DNA of 64,000 nucleotides from Afipia sp. (GTDB lineage Bacteria; Pseudomonadota; Alphaproteobacteria; Rhizobiales; Xanthobacteraceae): NCBI GenBank assembly GCA_017308495.1, contig JAFKES010000079.1, forward strand, positions 1-64,000, given 5' to 3'. The translations under genes and the position numbers were made by a program. Position 1 is the stretch's first letter, and the number at the start of each line of letters is the position of its first letter. The notes beneath the pieces are model-generated. The model was not told the origin of the DNA. It saw nothing but the letters and a program-made list of their open reading frames with translations, and ran no database searches. Shown here in pieces: positions 1 to 8,849 of the stretch.

Positions 1-103
1 TGGCGGCGGGGCTGACGATCCTCTCGAAAATAGGTGCGGCTGGGTCGATCGGCCGCGCCGATCGCGAGGGGCTCCCTCGCGCTCCCGGCCGGCGTGAACG
101 CCG

Positions 104-337
104 GATGCGGTCGCGCCCTAGCGGGCGCGGGTGCTCTCTCTGACGGCCCATTATACGGGCCGCGATCATCGCGCCAAGGACGCACGGTCCCCCCAATTTT
201 CAGCCGCCGCAAGAAAGATGCGACGTCAGAAAATCGGCTCCCCCGCGCGCCGCGGAGCGGCCGCGTGAACGCGGTCCTTGACCCCATGCCCGACTTGCCC
301 GGGGCCGGTCTCCGTCAAAGAGACAAAGGAGATTGTC
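104..337 (+). promoter_or_regulatory. Structured leader, copy A (duplicated non-coding element)
   Basis: This is the untranslated stretch before the 181-residue hypothetical gene. By eye it aligns with 2045-2263. Shared blocks in the same order are GGTCGCGCCCT-GCGGGCGCGGG (a hairpin), GCG-CAAGGAC, CCAATTTT followed by AAAATCGGCTCC (the two A/T blocks can pair), TCCTTGACCCC, and CAGAGACAAGGAG just before ATGACA. No reading frame is conserved between copies, so conserved RNA structure or shared expression control is the likeliest explanation. Function is unknown. Confidence 0.55.
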
Positions 338-883
338 ATGACAATATTCGAACTGATCGACATCTGCGAAACCCGAATCACGAAACTCTCGTCCTTGCTG
401 CACATGGTGCGCGAAACGCGGCTGTCGAGCCGGGCCACTGTTGCGCGGCGGGTTCGCCGAAACCTGGCCGGCGTTCTCGAAGAGATGATGATGCAGGACC
501 TCGAGTCGGTCGATGTTCACAAGTGCTACATCAAGGCGACGACCAAGGCCCAGCGCCAGCGCGACGATGCCGAAGATCCTGAGTTCTATCGGGACGACTT
601 CGCGGACGACTGGGATGGCTACCGCCTGCTGGCGCGGCCTTGCATCCACAGCGACGGTCGGCGCGCTTACGACCATCGGCGGCGCGCGTGGGTGCCGATC
701 GACCCGATGTATCCACTACCGATGCCTGTCACGGATAAGGATCTGCGCCAGCTAACGCCAGTTCTGCGGCACATCGAAACGGAACTCGGAATCCGGTTCG
801 TCATCGAGCGCATCATTCTCAACAAGACGTCGCATGCTCACGCCTGCCGCAAGGCCGGTCATGCCGCGTCACCACCGCGGTGA
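338..883 (+). CDS. Hypothetical plasmid protein, 181 aa
   Basis: I do not recognise a family. ATG 338 is chosen because AAAGGAG lies just upstream; an in-frame ATG at 278 has no such site and falls inside the conserved leader. The product is soluble, with no signal peptide or membrane segment. It has an Arg-rich helical N-terminal half and an acidic middle segment (PEFYRDDFADDWDG), and the C-terminal tail is basic with several His residues. The shared leader groups it with the gene at 2264-2710, but I see no clear protein similarity between the two. A GC-rich hairpin follows the stop. Confidence 0.6.
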   Translation: MTIFELIDICETRITKLSSLLHMVRETRLSSRATVARRVRRNLAGVLEEMMMQDLESVDVHKCYIKATTKAQRQRDDAEDPEFYRDDFADDWDGYRLLARPCIHSDGRRAYDHRRRAWVPIDPMYPLPMPVTDKDLRQLTPVLRHIETELGIRFVIERIILNKTSHAHACRKAGHAASPPR

Positions 884-901
884 GCGCGTCGGATGACCGA
901 G

Positions 902-928
902 GGGAGCGCGGCGGCGCTCCCTTCTTCA
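902..928 (+). terminator. Probable rho-independent terminator
   Basis: Eight-bp perfect stem GGGAGCGC / GCGCTCCC with loop GGCG, followed by TTCTTC. It lies 18 bases after the stop of the 338-883 gene. The T tract is weak. Confidence 0.5.
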
Positions 929-957
929 CCGCGCGGTCGACTGCCCGGTCGATGCGG

Positions 958-1359
958 CTACGCTTCGGGGAAGTTGAGCTGGATATAGTCGGTGGCCGAT
1001 TCGGCGGTCGGAAACACCGCGAGCTGTTGTGGCGCTTCGTCCGGTCGCTGTGGTTGGCGCATCACTAGGACCTGATCAACGTCGAACACGACGTGAGGGC
1101 GCTCACGAAACTTGAGCCATTCGGCTTGTTTCTTTTCAGCCAGGGCGCAGGCTGCGTCATAATTCTCGGCAATACCGAGATGGGTCGAACGGTCCCATGC
1201 CCCGCCATTCAGGCACCGCACCTCAACGCGGCCATCCTTCAGGGTACGGCCATAAGGCCGATCCCACCACGCATCGAGCTGCGCCTTGCTGCGCGCCTCG
1301 TTCGGCGTCGCGTCGAAGGTTTTCGGCAGCTTGGGGTCGAGCGGAATCCGGTTTGGCAT
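958..1359 (-). CDS. Hypothetical protein, 133 aa
   Basis: I do not recognise a named family. It starts at ATG 1359 with AGAGG six bases upstream. The product is soluble: the N-terminal half carries a WWDRPYGRTLKDGRVEVRCLNGG segment (shown here only to describe its Trp/Arg/Gly-rich character), and the C-terminal half has a Lys/Glu helix followed by a predicted beta-rich part. Codon use matches the surrounding plasmid genes, so I take it as real coding sequence. It sits between the 338-883 gene and the nuclease-like gene, in a typical plasmid backbone neighbourhood of unassigned proteins. Confidence 0.55.
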   Translation of the reverse strand: MPNRIPLDPKLPKTFDATPNEARSKAQLDAWWDRPYGRTLKDGRVEVRCLNGGAWDRSTHLGIAENYDAACALAEKKQAEWLKFRERPHVVFDVDQVLVMRQPQRPDEAPQQLAVFPTAESATDYIQLNFPEA

Positions 1360-1479
1360 GGCAACCTCTGATCAGGCGGAAAATGCCACAGGCGTGCGGG
1401 TCAGGCTAGACGAATTTCAAGGGCGGAAGGCGCGCGCGGCAGGTGACGCCATTGTCCGGATAGACGTCGCGAGCGCGCG

Positions 1480-2028
1480 TCAGTCGCACCAGCTTCGACG
1501 GGGGCCTCCCCAACGCCGGGCGAGCCCTTCGGCGATCAGCGTGTCGCCGATCGAGCGGCCGCCGCGGGACACCGTGCGCAGCTTGCGCCCAAACCGATCC
1601 CGGTCGCGGGCGTCTGCGATGAGCGTAAACGGACCGACGTTCAACAGAACCAGCAACCGCTGTTTCGCGGCTTCACCAAGATCGGCTTCATGCTGGCAGC
1701 GCGGCGGGCTGATCTCCGGCGCGTCGATATCCGCAATGCGGACTTTCTCGCCGCCGATCCAGAACGTGTCGCCGTCAACGACGCAATCGATGCGCGGCCC
1801 GCCTCCGCAGATCGAAAACCGCGCGGAGAATGTCTGCACGGATGTCGCCGCGGCGCGCGAAGCCGATACGCTGGTTGGCCCTTCGTCGCGACGATAGAAT
1901 ACCGCCAGCGCGATTCCGACGACAAGGATCGTCGCGATCGTCAGCCGCCTACCGATGGCGGCGCTGGCCTTATAAGCCGTCGGCCTTCTGACAGGTCCTC
2001 CGTTCCGCACCTGCGGTCCCCTCATCAT
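1480..2028 (-). CDS. Thermonuclease-family (SNase-like) membrane-anchored protein
   Basis: 182 aa. The Arg-rich N-terminus is followed by one hydrophobic segment (about residues 29-45), so the domain is probably anchored or exported. An SNase fold follows: DCVVDGDTFW near 81-90, then VRIADIDAPE (Arg97, Glu105) and DRFGRKL (Arg148). These match the two catalytic Arg residues and the Glu of staphylococcal nuclease (Arg35, Glu43, Arg87). The expected activity is Ca-dependent cleavage of DNA or RNA in the periplasm. Such genes are common next to conjugation loci; a role in transfer is inference. The start could also be the second ATG. Confidence 0.78.
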   Translation of the reverse strand: MMRGPQVRNGGPVRRPTAYKASAAIGRRLTIATILVVGIALAVFYRRDEGPTSVSASRAAATSVQTFSARFSICGGGPRIDCVVDGDTFWIGGEKVRIADIDAPEISPPRCQHEADLGEAAKQRLLVLLNVGPFTLIADARDRDRFGRKLRTVSRGGRSIGDTLIAEGLARRWGGPRRSWCD

Positions 2029-2044
2029 GACCGGCTGGTCGCCG

Positions 2045-2263
2045 GGATACGGTCGCGCCCTGCGGGCGCGGGGTCTTCCTCTGTCGCTCGATTCTACGCA
2101 CGGCCATGCGGCGTCAAGGACTGCGCGGCCCCTCCAATTTTGCCTGCGCTACGCTCCGACAAAATCGGCTCCTCCGCTTGCCGCCGCTCGCGGTCGCTAC
2201 GCGCTCCTTGACCCCTCTGGCCTAACACGTCTCTCGCGCCGCGTCAGAGACAAGGAGTTCATC
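2045..2263 (+). promoter_or_regulatory. Structured leader, copy B (duplicated non-coding element)
   Basis: Second copy of the element at 104-337. It opens with the GCGCCCTGCGGGCGC hairpin, carries CCAATTTT and AAAATCGG blocks about 20 bases apart that can form a stem, and ends in GTCAGAGACAAGGAG immediately before ATG 2264. The 5' gene contexts differ, so the leader has been duplicated independently of whole-gene identity. Confidence 0.55.
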
Positions 2264-2710
2264 ATGACACGCTTCAATCCTTCCATTCTTCTCGATCGCG
2301 TTGACGCAATCCGTCGCAGTCCTCTCCTAAGCGATAAGACGAAGCGCTCGCCATTCGCGCAGGCTCTTCGCAACAAGCTCGTTCGAATGCTCGACGCGAT
2401 GCGCGCCGATCTTGAAGACGAGATCCGGTTCGCGGCCAGATTTTCTCCCAGCGAGACGCTGTCTGAGATTGAGGCGTACGCCTTCGAGCTCTACGCCATG
2501 AAAACGTCGTTCGAAGGTCGCTGGATCGACGATGGGCCGCATTCGGTACTCGACGAGATTCACGTTCTTGTCACTGGCGACGGCGAGGTGTGTCCGGTGA
2601 CGCTCGATTACACCGTCGTTCAGGCTGACGAGCTGGAGGGCCTCGGTCAGGTGTTCGAGGCAATCTCGCGAGAGACCGGGGTCACGATCATCGCGGCACG
2701 GCTGCGATGA
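2264..2710 (+). CDS. Hypothetical plasmid protein, 148 aa
   Basis: No family recognised. ATG 2264 follows AAGGAG at optimal spacing, and everything upstream in frame lies in the non-coding leader. The product is soluble and mostly helical at the start (DRVDAIRRS, NKLVRMLDAMRADLEDEI), then alpha/beta with an acidic character. There is no signal peptide or membrane segment. The shared leader suggests co-expression with the 338-883 gene. It is followed by a strong terminator hairpin. Confidence 0.6.
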   Translation: MTRFNPSILLDRVDAIRRSPLLSDKTKRSPFAQALRNKLVRMLDAMRADLEDEIRFAARFSPSETLSEIEAYAFELYAMKTSFEGRWIDDGPHSVLDEIHVLVTGDGEVCPVTLDYTVVQADELEGLGQVFEAISRETGVTIIAARLR

Positions 2711-2716
2711 GAACTG

Positions 2717-2750
2717 ACGGAAGGCGGGTTCGTCCCGCCTTCCGTCTTCC
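2717..2750 (+). terminator. Rho-independent-type terminator hairpin
   Basis: Twelve-bp perfect stem ACGGAAGGCGGG / CCCGCCTTCCGT with a five-base loop (TTCGT), followed by CTTCC. It starts six bases after the stop of the 2264-2710 gene. It may also insulate the end of traG, which arrives from the other strand at 2866. Confidence 0.65.
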
Positions 2751-2865
2751 GTTTGCGGGCTGTGCGCGGCGTCGGATCGACCGCCGCCGCGCACGCGGTG
2801 CCCGGCCCGATCCGCGGCATAAGAGGGCTGAATGACTCCGTCTGTCCGGGTCACGCGCCGGACCG

Positions 2866-4788
2866 TCATGCCGAGACCTGCTTTCTCTCAAATCGGCTTT
2901 CCTGGACGCAGGCCGTCATTTCTTTGCGGCGGAAATAGATCGCGCGGCCGCAGCGCAGTGGCGGATTGCCCGCCGTGAACACGATCTGTTCGTCGCCGCG
3001 CATCTGCGTGATCTCATGCGGCAGGATCAGGGGGCGGCGCGACAGCATCCGCGAGCGCGTCCGCGACGATCCGGAGGCTTGCGAGCTACGGCTGATCTGG
3101 CTGACCTCGACGGTCGTATCGCCGCAGCGGCGTGAGATGTATTCGGCCGTTTCCGGATCGTTGATGGCGCTGAAACTCATCCACGACGCCGACTCGAACC
3201 ATTTCGATGCGGCATCGCGGCCGCCATAGACCTCCCGCATCTGGCCAATCGACTGGAACAGCATCAGCAGCGTCAAGCCATATTTACGTCCGGCGTCGCG
3301 CGCGGTCTCAAGCACCCGCAGGAAACCCAGTCGTGCCACTTCGTCGAGCAGGAACAGCGTGCGTCCGGCGACTTCGCCGGCACGGTTATAGATCGCGTTC
3401 ATGAGCGAACCGATGATGAGGCGCGCCAGACCCGGATGGTTCTCCAATGTCTTCAGGTCGATGTTGATGAAGACATCCATCGTTCCCGCCGCCAGCTCGT
3501 CGGTGGAGAAGCTGCCACCTGACACCAGCGCCGCATAGTTCTCGTAGGATAACCAATGCGTTTCTTTGACCGCGTTGGCATAGACGCCGCTGAACGTCTC
3601 GGGCGTCATGTTGACGAACGCGGCGACGTTCTCTTTCACGAACTGAGAACCGGAATGATCGTAGATCGCCTGCAGCCGCTCGCGCAGTTTCGGTTCGGGT
3701 TCGGACAGGTTTGCCCGAACCCGGCGCAGATGCTGATCCTTTTCTTCCGTATGTCCGGACAGGCACACATCGGCGATGAGCGCGGTCAGCAGTTGCAGTG
3801 CCGACGCTCTGAAGAAATCGTCGCGCACCGAATGGGTACGCGCCACGTCGGTCATAATCCACGAGGCGACCGAGGCGATGTCTTCCTCTTTGGTGCCGCC
3901 AAACCGGCCGATCCAGTCGAGCGCGTTGAAGCCTGTCTCCGGTGCCTTCGGGTCGAGTACGAAGACGGTCCGGCCGGCGCGCCTGCGATGGTCTATCACC
4001 ATCGGCGCGACCTCGTTGGACGGATCGAGCGCCACCAGACCGCTGCCCCATTTGAGCGCGGTCGGGATTGTGACGGACGTGGTCTTGTAGCCGCCCGACC
4101 CGGCGAAGACGATGCCGTGCGTTGATCCCCAGGACGCATCGAAGCATAGGAGGGGCGCGCGCCCGCCTGCGCCCCAGCTCTCGGGCTCGCTGGCGCGGAA
4201 CGCGCGATCACCGACGGAGTCCTTGTCGACGCGATAGCGTTCGCCGATGACGATGCCGCCACCTTCGGGAAACAGCCGCGCCGCCTCAGTGGCGCTCATC
4301 CATTGCGCGTCTCCGTGAATCGCGCGCTGGCCAGAGACGCGCCTGGGCGCTGCCGCGGCGAAGGCGGCATTGCCCGCCAGCGCCACGCGCAGCGCGAACA
4401 ATCCGCAGCCGATCGCGGCGAGCGATCCCGTCAGCGTGGCCGGGTCTGCATAGGCCAGAACCGATCCGTCACCGACGCGGCCGGCGAGCGCGAGCAGGCG
4501 GTTGCCCTCCGACCATGCGGCGAAGCTGACCACGGCCGCCGCGCCGGCGAAGACGCCCCAGCCGGCGGATCGCACCGCGAGCGCGCCAGCACAGGCAAAC
4601 AGGGTCATGATCCCGATCGCGGCTGCGCCGAGATAGGGCAGGGCGATGCCGGTTCGCCCCAGCAACAGCGCCGCTTGCGGCGTCTTGGCGAGACTCGCGA
4701 ACCATTGCTCATGTCCGCGCAGCGCGATCATTGCGCCGATCATCAGCGCGACCGGCACGATCATCAGGGCCGCCTTATTCGCGTTCAT
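2866..4788 (-). CDS. traG: TraG, VirD4-type coupling protein (T4CP)
   Basis: 640 aa from ATG 4788. The start is chosen because [18 protein letters not shown] matches the family N-terminus and overlaps the traD stop. This is the inner-membrane ATPase that delivers the relaxase-DNA complex to the Trb pore. Two to three N-terminal membrane segments come first. The Walker A region reads [10 protein letters not shown], the TraG/VirD4 variant, and a Walker B-like [11 protein letters not shown] lies in the C-terminal half. It is the last gene of traC-traD-traG, the conserved order on Ti plasmids, presumably driven from the tra box at 5337. Confidence 0.95.
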   Translation of the reverse strand: MNANKAALMIVPVALMIGAMIALRGHEQWFASLAKTPQAALLLGRTGIALPYLGAAAIGIMTLFACAGALAVRSAGWGVFAGAAAVVSFAAWSEGNRLLALAGRVGDGSVLAYADPATLTGSLAAIGCGLFALRVALAGNAAFAAAAPRRVSGQRAIHGDAQWMSATEAARLFPEGGGIVIGERYRVDKDSVGDRAFRASEPESWGAGGRAPLLCFDASWGSTHGIVFAGSGGYKTTSVTIPTALKWGSGLVALDPSNEVAPMVIDHRRRAGRTVFVLDPKAPETGFNALDWIGRFGGTKEEDIASVASWIMTDVARTHSVRDDFFRASALQLLTALIADVCLSGHTEEKDQHLRRVRANLSEPEPKLRERLQAIYDHSGSQFVKENVAAFVNMTPETFSGVYANAVKETHWLSYENYAALVSGGSFSTDELAAGTMDVFINIDLKTLENHPGLARLIIGSLMNAIYNRAGEVAGRTLFLLDEVARLGFLRVLETARDAGRKYGLTLLMLFQSIGQMREVYGGRDAASKWFESASWMSFSAINDPETAEYISRRCGDTTVEVSQISRSSQASGSSRTRSRMLSRRPLILPHEITQMRGDEQIVFTAGNPPLRCGRAIYFRRKEMTACVQESRFERKQVSA

Positions 4789-4990
4789 CGCTAAACGCTT
4801 TCGTGCCAATCGCCGCGAGGCGCTCGCGCTCGGCTTCGCTTGCGCGAGCACGCTCCCCGGCATCGATCAGCATCCCGAGCAGCAGCGCGCGCTTCTCGTA
4901 GCGCAGCCCTGCTTTCACGATCAGCCCGCCCAGAGCGATCTTCTCGCGCGTGTCCTTCTTCCTGTCGTCGCTGCGGCGGCTCCGATCCAT
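4775..4990 (-). CDS. traD: TraD, small conjugal transfer protein
   Basis: 71 aa, charged, beginning with a [16 protein letters not shown] basic stretch. The next part is [16 protein letters not shown], which is typical of Ti-type TraD, an accessory component of the oriT-processing region. It lies four bases after traC and its end overlaps the start of traG by 14 bases, so translation is likely coupled. Its precise biochemical role is not established in the family. Confidence 0.88.
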   Translation of the reverse strand: MDRSRRSDDRKKDTREKIALGGLIVKAGLRYEKRALLLGMLIDAGERARASEAERERLAAIGTKAFSDERE

Positions 4991-4994
4991 GCGT

Positions 4995-5264
4995 TCAAGC
5001 CTCAGAAGCCGCGCCCGAACCCGCGCCAGACGGCTCGGCCGCAGCCGACCCGCGCGCGGATTTCGGACCAGCGCCGGCTTTGCGAAATCGCGCCGCCGCC
5101 TCCTCGAAGGCGCTTAACAGCGCCCCCTCCTCAATCTCCGAATCGCCGAGTCCCGCCTTCAGGGCGATCCGGCCGATCCGCTCCGCTTCGCGCGTCTCAG
5201 CCGCGCGGAGCTGATCCTGCAGGCGGGCGATCTCTTCCCGTATTTGTCTGGACGGCTTTTTCAT
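4995..5264 (-). CDS. traC: TraC, conjugal transfer accessory protein
   Basis: 89 aa. It begins [18 protein letters not shown], a coiled-coil-like helix, followed by the segment [14 protein letters not shown] that is diagnostic of Ti-plasmid TraC. The C-terminus is Ala/Gly/Ser rich. It is the first gene of the leftward traCDG operon and starts 73 bases from the near edge of the tra box, about the same spacing as traI from its own box. It is thought to act at oriT with TraA and TraD. Confidence 0.9.
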   Translation of the reverse strand: MKKPSRQIREEIARLQDQLRAAETREAERIGRIALKAGLGDSEIEEGALLSAFEEAAARFRKAGAGPKSARGSAAAEPSGAGSGAASEA

Positions 5265-5336
5265 TCCGGTTGGTCATCCTCCTGGTGGCGCGCGGTACGC
5301 GCGAAGAAGAATTGACCGGGGATGCGCGAAGCGCAC

Positions 5337-5354
5337 CCCGTCGGAAACGACAGG
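5337..5354. promoter_or_regulatory. Candidate tra box (TraR binding site) for traCDG and traAFBH
   Basis: The sequence CCCGTCGGAAACGACAGG is an 18-bp dyad with core GTCG-N4-CGAC and CC/GG ends. It matches 15 of 18 bases of the site at 57205 and nearly the same of the one at 57109. Its centre is 81 bp from the traC start, against 76 bp for the traI site. 18-bp dyads at exactly these two divergent promoters are the Ti-plasmid arrangement. The match to this plasmid's own TraR is inference. Confidence 0.72.
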
Positions 5355-5399
5355 TCGGCGAAGCCGGCACTTTGGGCGATCATCCCGCCGATCCGAAGG

Positions 5400-5455
5400 A
5401 GCGGCTCCAAGGGCGCAGTAATACGTCGCTGACGCGACGTGCTGCGCCGGCCCCG
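5400..5455 (+). other. Origin of transfer (oriT) core with nick region
   Basis: It lies in the traC-traA divergent gap, where Ti-type oriT is found. CCAAGGGCGCA (5407-5417) corresponds to the Ti/IncQ-like nick region; on the minus strand it reads TGCGCCCTTGG. Six bases on is a perfect inverted repeat ACGTCGC-TGAC-GCGACGT (5423-5440), then GTGCTGCGCC. MOBQ relaxases of the TraA type cleave such sites. The exact nick position cannot be read from the sequence. Confidence 0.8.
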
Positions 5456-5513
5456 CCGGGGCCGGGCTCTCCGGACGAAAACGCTCGAGGCTTCATCCGG
5501 AGACGCAGTCGTC

Positions 5514-8500
5514 GTGGCCATCACGCATTTCACGCCCCAACTGATCAGCCGCGCCGATGGCCGCAGCGCCGTGTTGTCTGCGGCGTATCGTCATTGCGCG
5601 AAGATGGCGTTCGAAGCCGAGAACCGCACGGTCGACTACACCGCCAAGCGCAACATGGTGCACGAGGAATTCGTGCTACCGGCCAACGCGCCGCAATGGG
5701 CGCGCGCGATGGTTGCGGAAAACACCGTGGCGGGCGCCTCCGAGATCTTCTGGAACCAGGTCGAGGCCTTCGAGAAGCGGTCGGATGCGCAGCTCTCCAA
5801 GGAGTACATCATCGCGCTGCCGATCGAACTGACGACCGAGCAGAACATCGCGCTCATGCGCCAGTTCGTCGCCGAGCACATCGTGGCCGCGGGCATGGTC
5901 GCGGATTGGGTCTATCACGACGATCCCGGCAATCCGCATGTGCATCTGATGACGAGCCTGCGCCCACTCACAGAAGATGGTTTCGGGCTGAAGCGCGTGA
6001 GCCTTCACGGCGAGAATGGAGTTCCGCTACGCAACCGCGCGGGCAAGATCGTGTACAAGCTTTGGGCCGGCGACAAAAAGGACTTCCTCGCTGTTCGCCA
6101 GGGCTGGCTCGACCTGCAGAACCATCACCTGGCGTTGGCTGGGCTCGACGTGCGCGTGGACGGCCGCTCTTACGCCGAGCGTGGAATCGACATCGTGCCG
6201 ACCACGCATGTCGGGGTCGCCGCCAAGGCGATCGAACGAAAAGCGAAGCGGCGGGGATGGCGGCCGGACCTCGACCGGCTGCGATTGTTCGAGGAGCAGC
6301 GGCAGGTGTCGGCGGAGCAGATCATGCTCCGACCAGAAACCGTTCTCGACATCGTGTCGCGCGAGAAAAGCGTGTTCGACGATCGCGATGTCGCCAAGGT
6401 GCTGCACCGCTATGTCGGTGATCCCTCCATGTTCGCGGTGCTGATGGCGCGCATCCTGCAAAGCCCGGAGGCTATCCGCCTTGAGCGCGAGGGGATCGAC
6501 TTCGCGACCGGCGTGCGAACCCCGGATCGCTACACCACGCGCGAACTGATCCGCATCGAGGCCGAGATGGCCAGGCGCACGATCAGATTGGCGGAGGCGG
6601 GAACGTTCGGCGTAAACGATGAGATCCGCAATACCGTTTTGGACCGCCATGCGATGCTCTCCGACGAGCAGCGCACGGCCATCGCGCATGTCACCACGGC
6701 CGGGCGCGCCGCAGCCGTGGTCGGACGCGCCGGCGCCGGCAAGACCACCATGATGCGTGCTGCACGCGAGGTGTGGGAGGCGGCTGGCTATCAAGTCGTC
6801 GGCGGCACATTGGCGGGGAAGGCCGCGGAGGGTCTGGAGCAGGAAGCGGGAATTGCATCGCGCACATTGGCGTCATGGGAACTGGCCTGGAGCAAAGGCC
6901 GTTCGACCCTCGATAGCCGCATGGTCTTCGTTCTGGATGAGGCGGGCATGGTCGCTTCGCGGCAGATGGCGACCTTCGTTGAAGCGGTGTCACGCGCCGG
7001 CGCCAAGCTCGTCCTGGTCGGCGATGCTGAGCAGCTCCAGCCGATCGAGGCGGGCGCGGCGTTCCGCGCCCTGGTCGATCGCATGGGCTATGCCGAGCTC
7101 GAGACAATCTACCGCCAGAAGACGCAATGGATGCGGGACGCCTCGCTCGATCTCGCCCGTGGCCGGGTGCGCAAAGCGCTCGTGGCCTATCACAAGCACG
7201 GACACCTCAAGGGCGCGGGGTTGAAGACGCAAGCCGTGGCCGCGCTGATCGACGACTGGAGCCGTGACTACGATCCCGCGAAATCGAATCTGATCCTGGC
7301 GCACCGCCGGGCTGACGTGCGCGCGCTCAACGACATGGCGCGCGGCAGGCTCGTGTCGGCCGGGTTCGTCGGTGCTGGCCATGCGTTCCGGACCGAGGAC
7401 GGAGACCGACGGTTCGACGCCGGCGACCAGATCGTCTTCCTGCGCAACGAAACCTCCCTTGGAGTCAAGAACGGGATGATCGGCCGCGTCATCGACGCTG
7501 CGCCAGGCCGGTTCATCGCCGAAATCGGTGAGGGCGATCGTCGCCGGCGCGTCGAAGTCGACCAGCGATTCTATCGCAATGTCGATCATGGCTACGCCAC
7601 GACAATCCACAAAGCGCAAGGCGCGACCGTCGACCGGGTGAAGGTGCTCGCGAGCCTCTCGCTCGACAAGCACCTGACCTATGTCGCGCTGACCCGTCAC
7701 CGCGAGGATGTCGCGCTCTATTATGGGCGCAAGTCGTTTGGCAAAGCGGGCGGGTTGGTCGCGCTGCTGTCTCAGCGCAACGCCAAGGAGACCACGCTCG
7801 ATTACGAGCGCGGCGCACTTTATCGGGACGCGCTGCGCTTTGCGGCCAATCGCGGCCTTCACGTCATGCGCGTCGCCCGTACCCTTGTTTCCGACCGCCT
7901 GCGCTGGGCCCGGCGCCAGAAGCAACGCATCGATGATCTGACCGCACGCCTGCGCGCCATCGGTGCCCGTCTTAGGATTTTCGACCCTCTCGAAACCCCG
8001 CCCACCAGCCGGAAGAAGGAGACCGCGCCCATGCTGCCCGGCGTTACCACATGGCCGAAATCCGTCGCCGAGGCAGTCGAAGACAAGATCCTCGCCGACC
8101 CGGCTTGCAGGAAGCAATGGCAGGAAGTGTCCAGCCGCTTCGCGCTCGTCTTTGCGAATCCGGAAGTGACGTTCAAGGCCATGAACTTCGACGCCGTACT
8201 GCACGATCCTGCAACGCGCAAGGCGACGCTCGACCGGCTCACGACGGCGCCGGCCAGCTTCGGCGATCTGCGCGGTAACAAGGGCATGCTGGCGAGCAAG
8301 GCGGCGGCCAAAGCGCGGCGCGAGGCGGAGGCCAATGTCGCCGCACTCGGCCGCGAGATCGACCGCTACGCGCGGCTGCGCGCGGAGGCCTTGCGCACGT
8401 ACGAAGCCGAGGAGCGTGCTCTGCGCTTGCGCGTCACCGTCGATGTACCCGCGCTCACGCCGGCGGCGACCCTCGTGCTGGAGCGGGTTCGCGACGCTAT

Positions 8501-8849
8501 CGACCGTAACGATCTGCCGAACGCTCTGGCCTTTGCGCTTTCCAACAAGATGGTGGCCGCCGAGATCGAAGGGTTCAACAAGGCCGTGGCCGAGCGCTTC
8601 GGGGATGGCGCGTTCCTGTCCAATCGCGCGAAGGAGCCGAAGGGCGCCGCTTTCGACGCCGCGGCCGCAGGCCTGCGGGAGAACGAACGGCCCGCGCTCG
8701 CGGCCATGTGGCCGATGCTGCGCTCTGCCCAGCAGCTCGCCGCTCAACAGAGACAGGCGGCTGAAGCAGCGAAGAAGGTTGAAAGCCAGCGGCAGGTCGA
8801 GCGCGAAGGTCCGCGTCAGACCCAGAGCCGCGGGATGGCCATGAAATGA
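5514..8849 (+). CDS. traA: TraA, bifunctional relaxase-helicase (MOBQ)
   Basis: 1111 aa. GTG 5514 is chosen because the conserved family N-terminus follows (VAITHFTPQLISRADGRS) and an upstream in-frame ATG lies inside oriT. Residues 1 to about 230 form the MobA/MobL relaxase domain with an early catalytic Tyr region (SAAYRHCAKM) and the metal-binding NPHVHLM motif near 140. A RecD/TraI-like helicase follows, with Walker A GRAGAGKTT near 404 and VLDEAGM near 474. The C-terminal third is charged and helical. It nicks oriT and unwinds the strand for transfer. Length matches Ti TraA (about 1100 aa). Its last four bases overlap traF. Confidence 0.96.
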   Translation: MAITHFTPQLISRADGRSAVLSAAYRHCAKMAFEAENRTVDYTAKRNMVHEEFVLPANAPQWARAMVAENTVAGASEIFWNQVEAFEKRSDAQLSKEYIIALPIELTTEQNIALMRQFVAEHIVAAGMVADWVYHDDPGNPHVHLMTSLRPLTEDGFGLKRVSLHGENGVPLRNRAGKIVYKLWAGDKKDFLAVRQGWLDLQNHHLALAGLDVRVDGRSYAERGIDIVPTTHVGVAAKAIERKAKRRGWRPDLDRLRLFEEQRQVSAEQIMLRPETVLDIVSREKSVFDDRDVAKVLHRYVGDPSMFAVLMARILQSPEAIRLEREGIDFATGVRTPDRYTTRELIRIEAEMARRTIRLAEAGTFGVNDEIRNTVLDRHAMLSDEQRTAIAHVTTAGRAAAVVGRAGAGKTTMMRAAREVWEAAGYQVVGGTLAGKAAEGLEQEAGIASRTLASWELAWSKGRSTLDSRMVFVLDEAGMVASRQMATFVEAVSRAGAKLVLVGDAEQLQPIEAGAAFRALVDRMGYAELETIYRQKTQWMRDASLDLARGRVRKALVAYHKHGHLKGAGLKTQAVAALIDDWSRDYDPAKSNLILAHRRADVRALNDMARGRLVSAGFVGAGHAFRTEDGDRRFDAGDQIVFLRNETSLGVKNGMIGRVIDAAPGRFIAEIGEGDRRRRVEVDQRFYRNVDHGYATTIHKAQGATVDRVKVLASLSLDKHLTYVALTRHREDVALYYGRKSFGKAGGLVALLSQRNAKETTLDYERGALYRDALRFAANRGLHVMRVARTLVSDRLRWARRQKQRIDDLTARLRAIGARLRIFDPLETPPTSRKKETAPMLPGVTTWPKSVAEAVEDKILADPACRKQWQEVSSRFALVFANPEVTFKAMNFDAVLHDPATRKATLDRLTTAPASFGDLRGNKGMLASKAAAKARREAEANVAALGREIDRYARLRAEALRTYEAEERALRLRVTVDVPALTPAATLVLERVRDAIDRNDLPNALAFALSNKMVAAEIEGFNKAVAERFGDGAFLSNRAKEPKGAAFDAAAAGLRENERPALAAMWPMLRSAQQLAAQQRQAAEAAKKVESQRQVEREGPRQTQSRGMAMK

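Noticed and set aside
4646..6421. Plus-strand open frame of 591 codons across the end of traG, oriT and traA
   Set aside because: Composition is low-complexity Arg/Pro/Ala, and it overlaps three conserved genes and oriT; typical shadow frame in high-G+C DNA.
6990..8747. Minus-strand open frame of 585 codons inside traA
   Set aside because: Antisense of a clearly conserved relaxase-helicase; no recognisable motif or ribosome-binding site.
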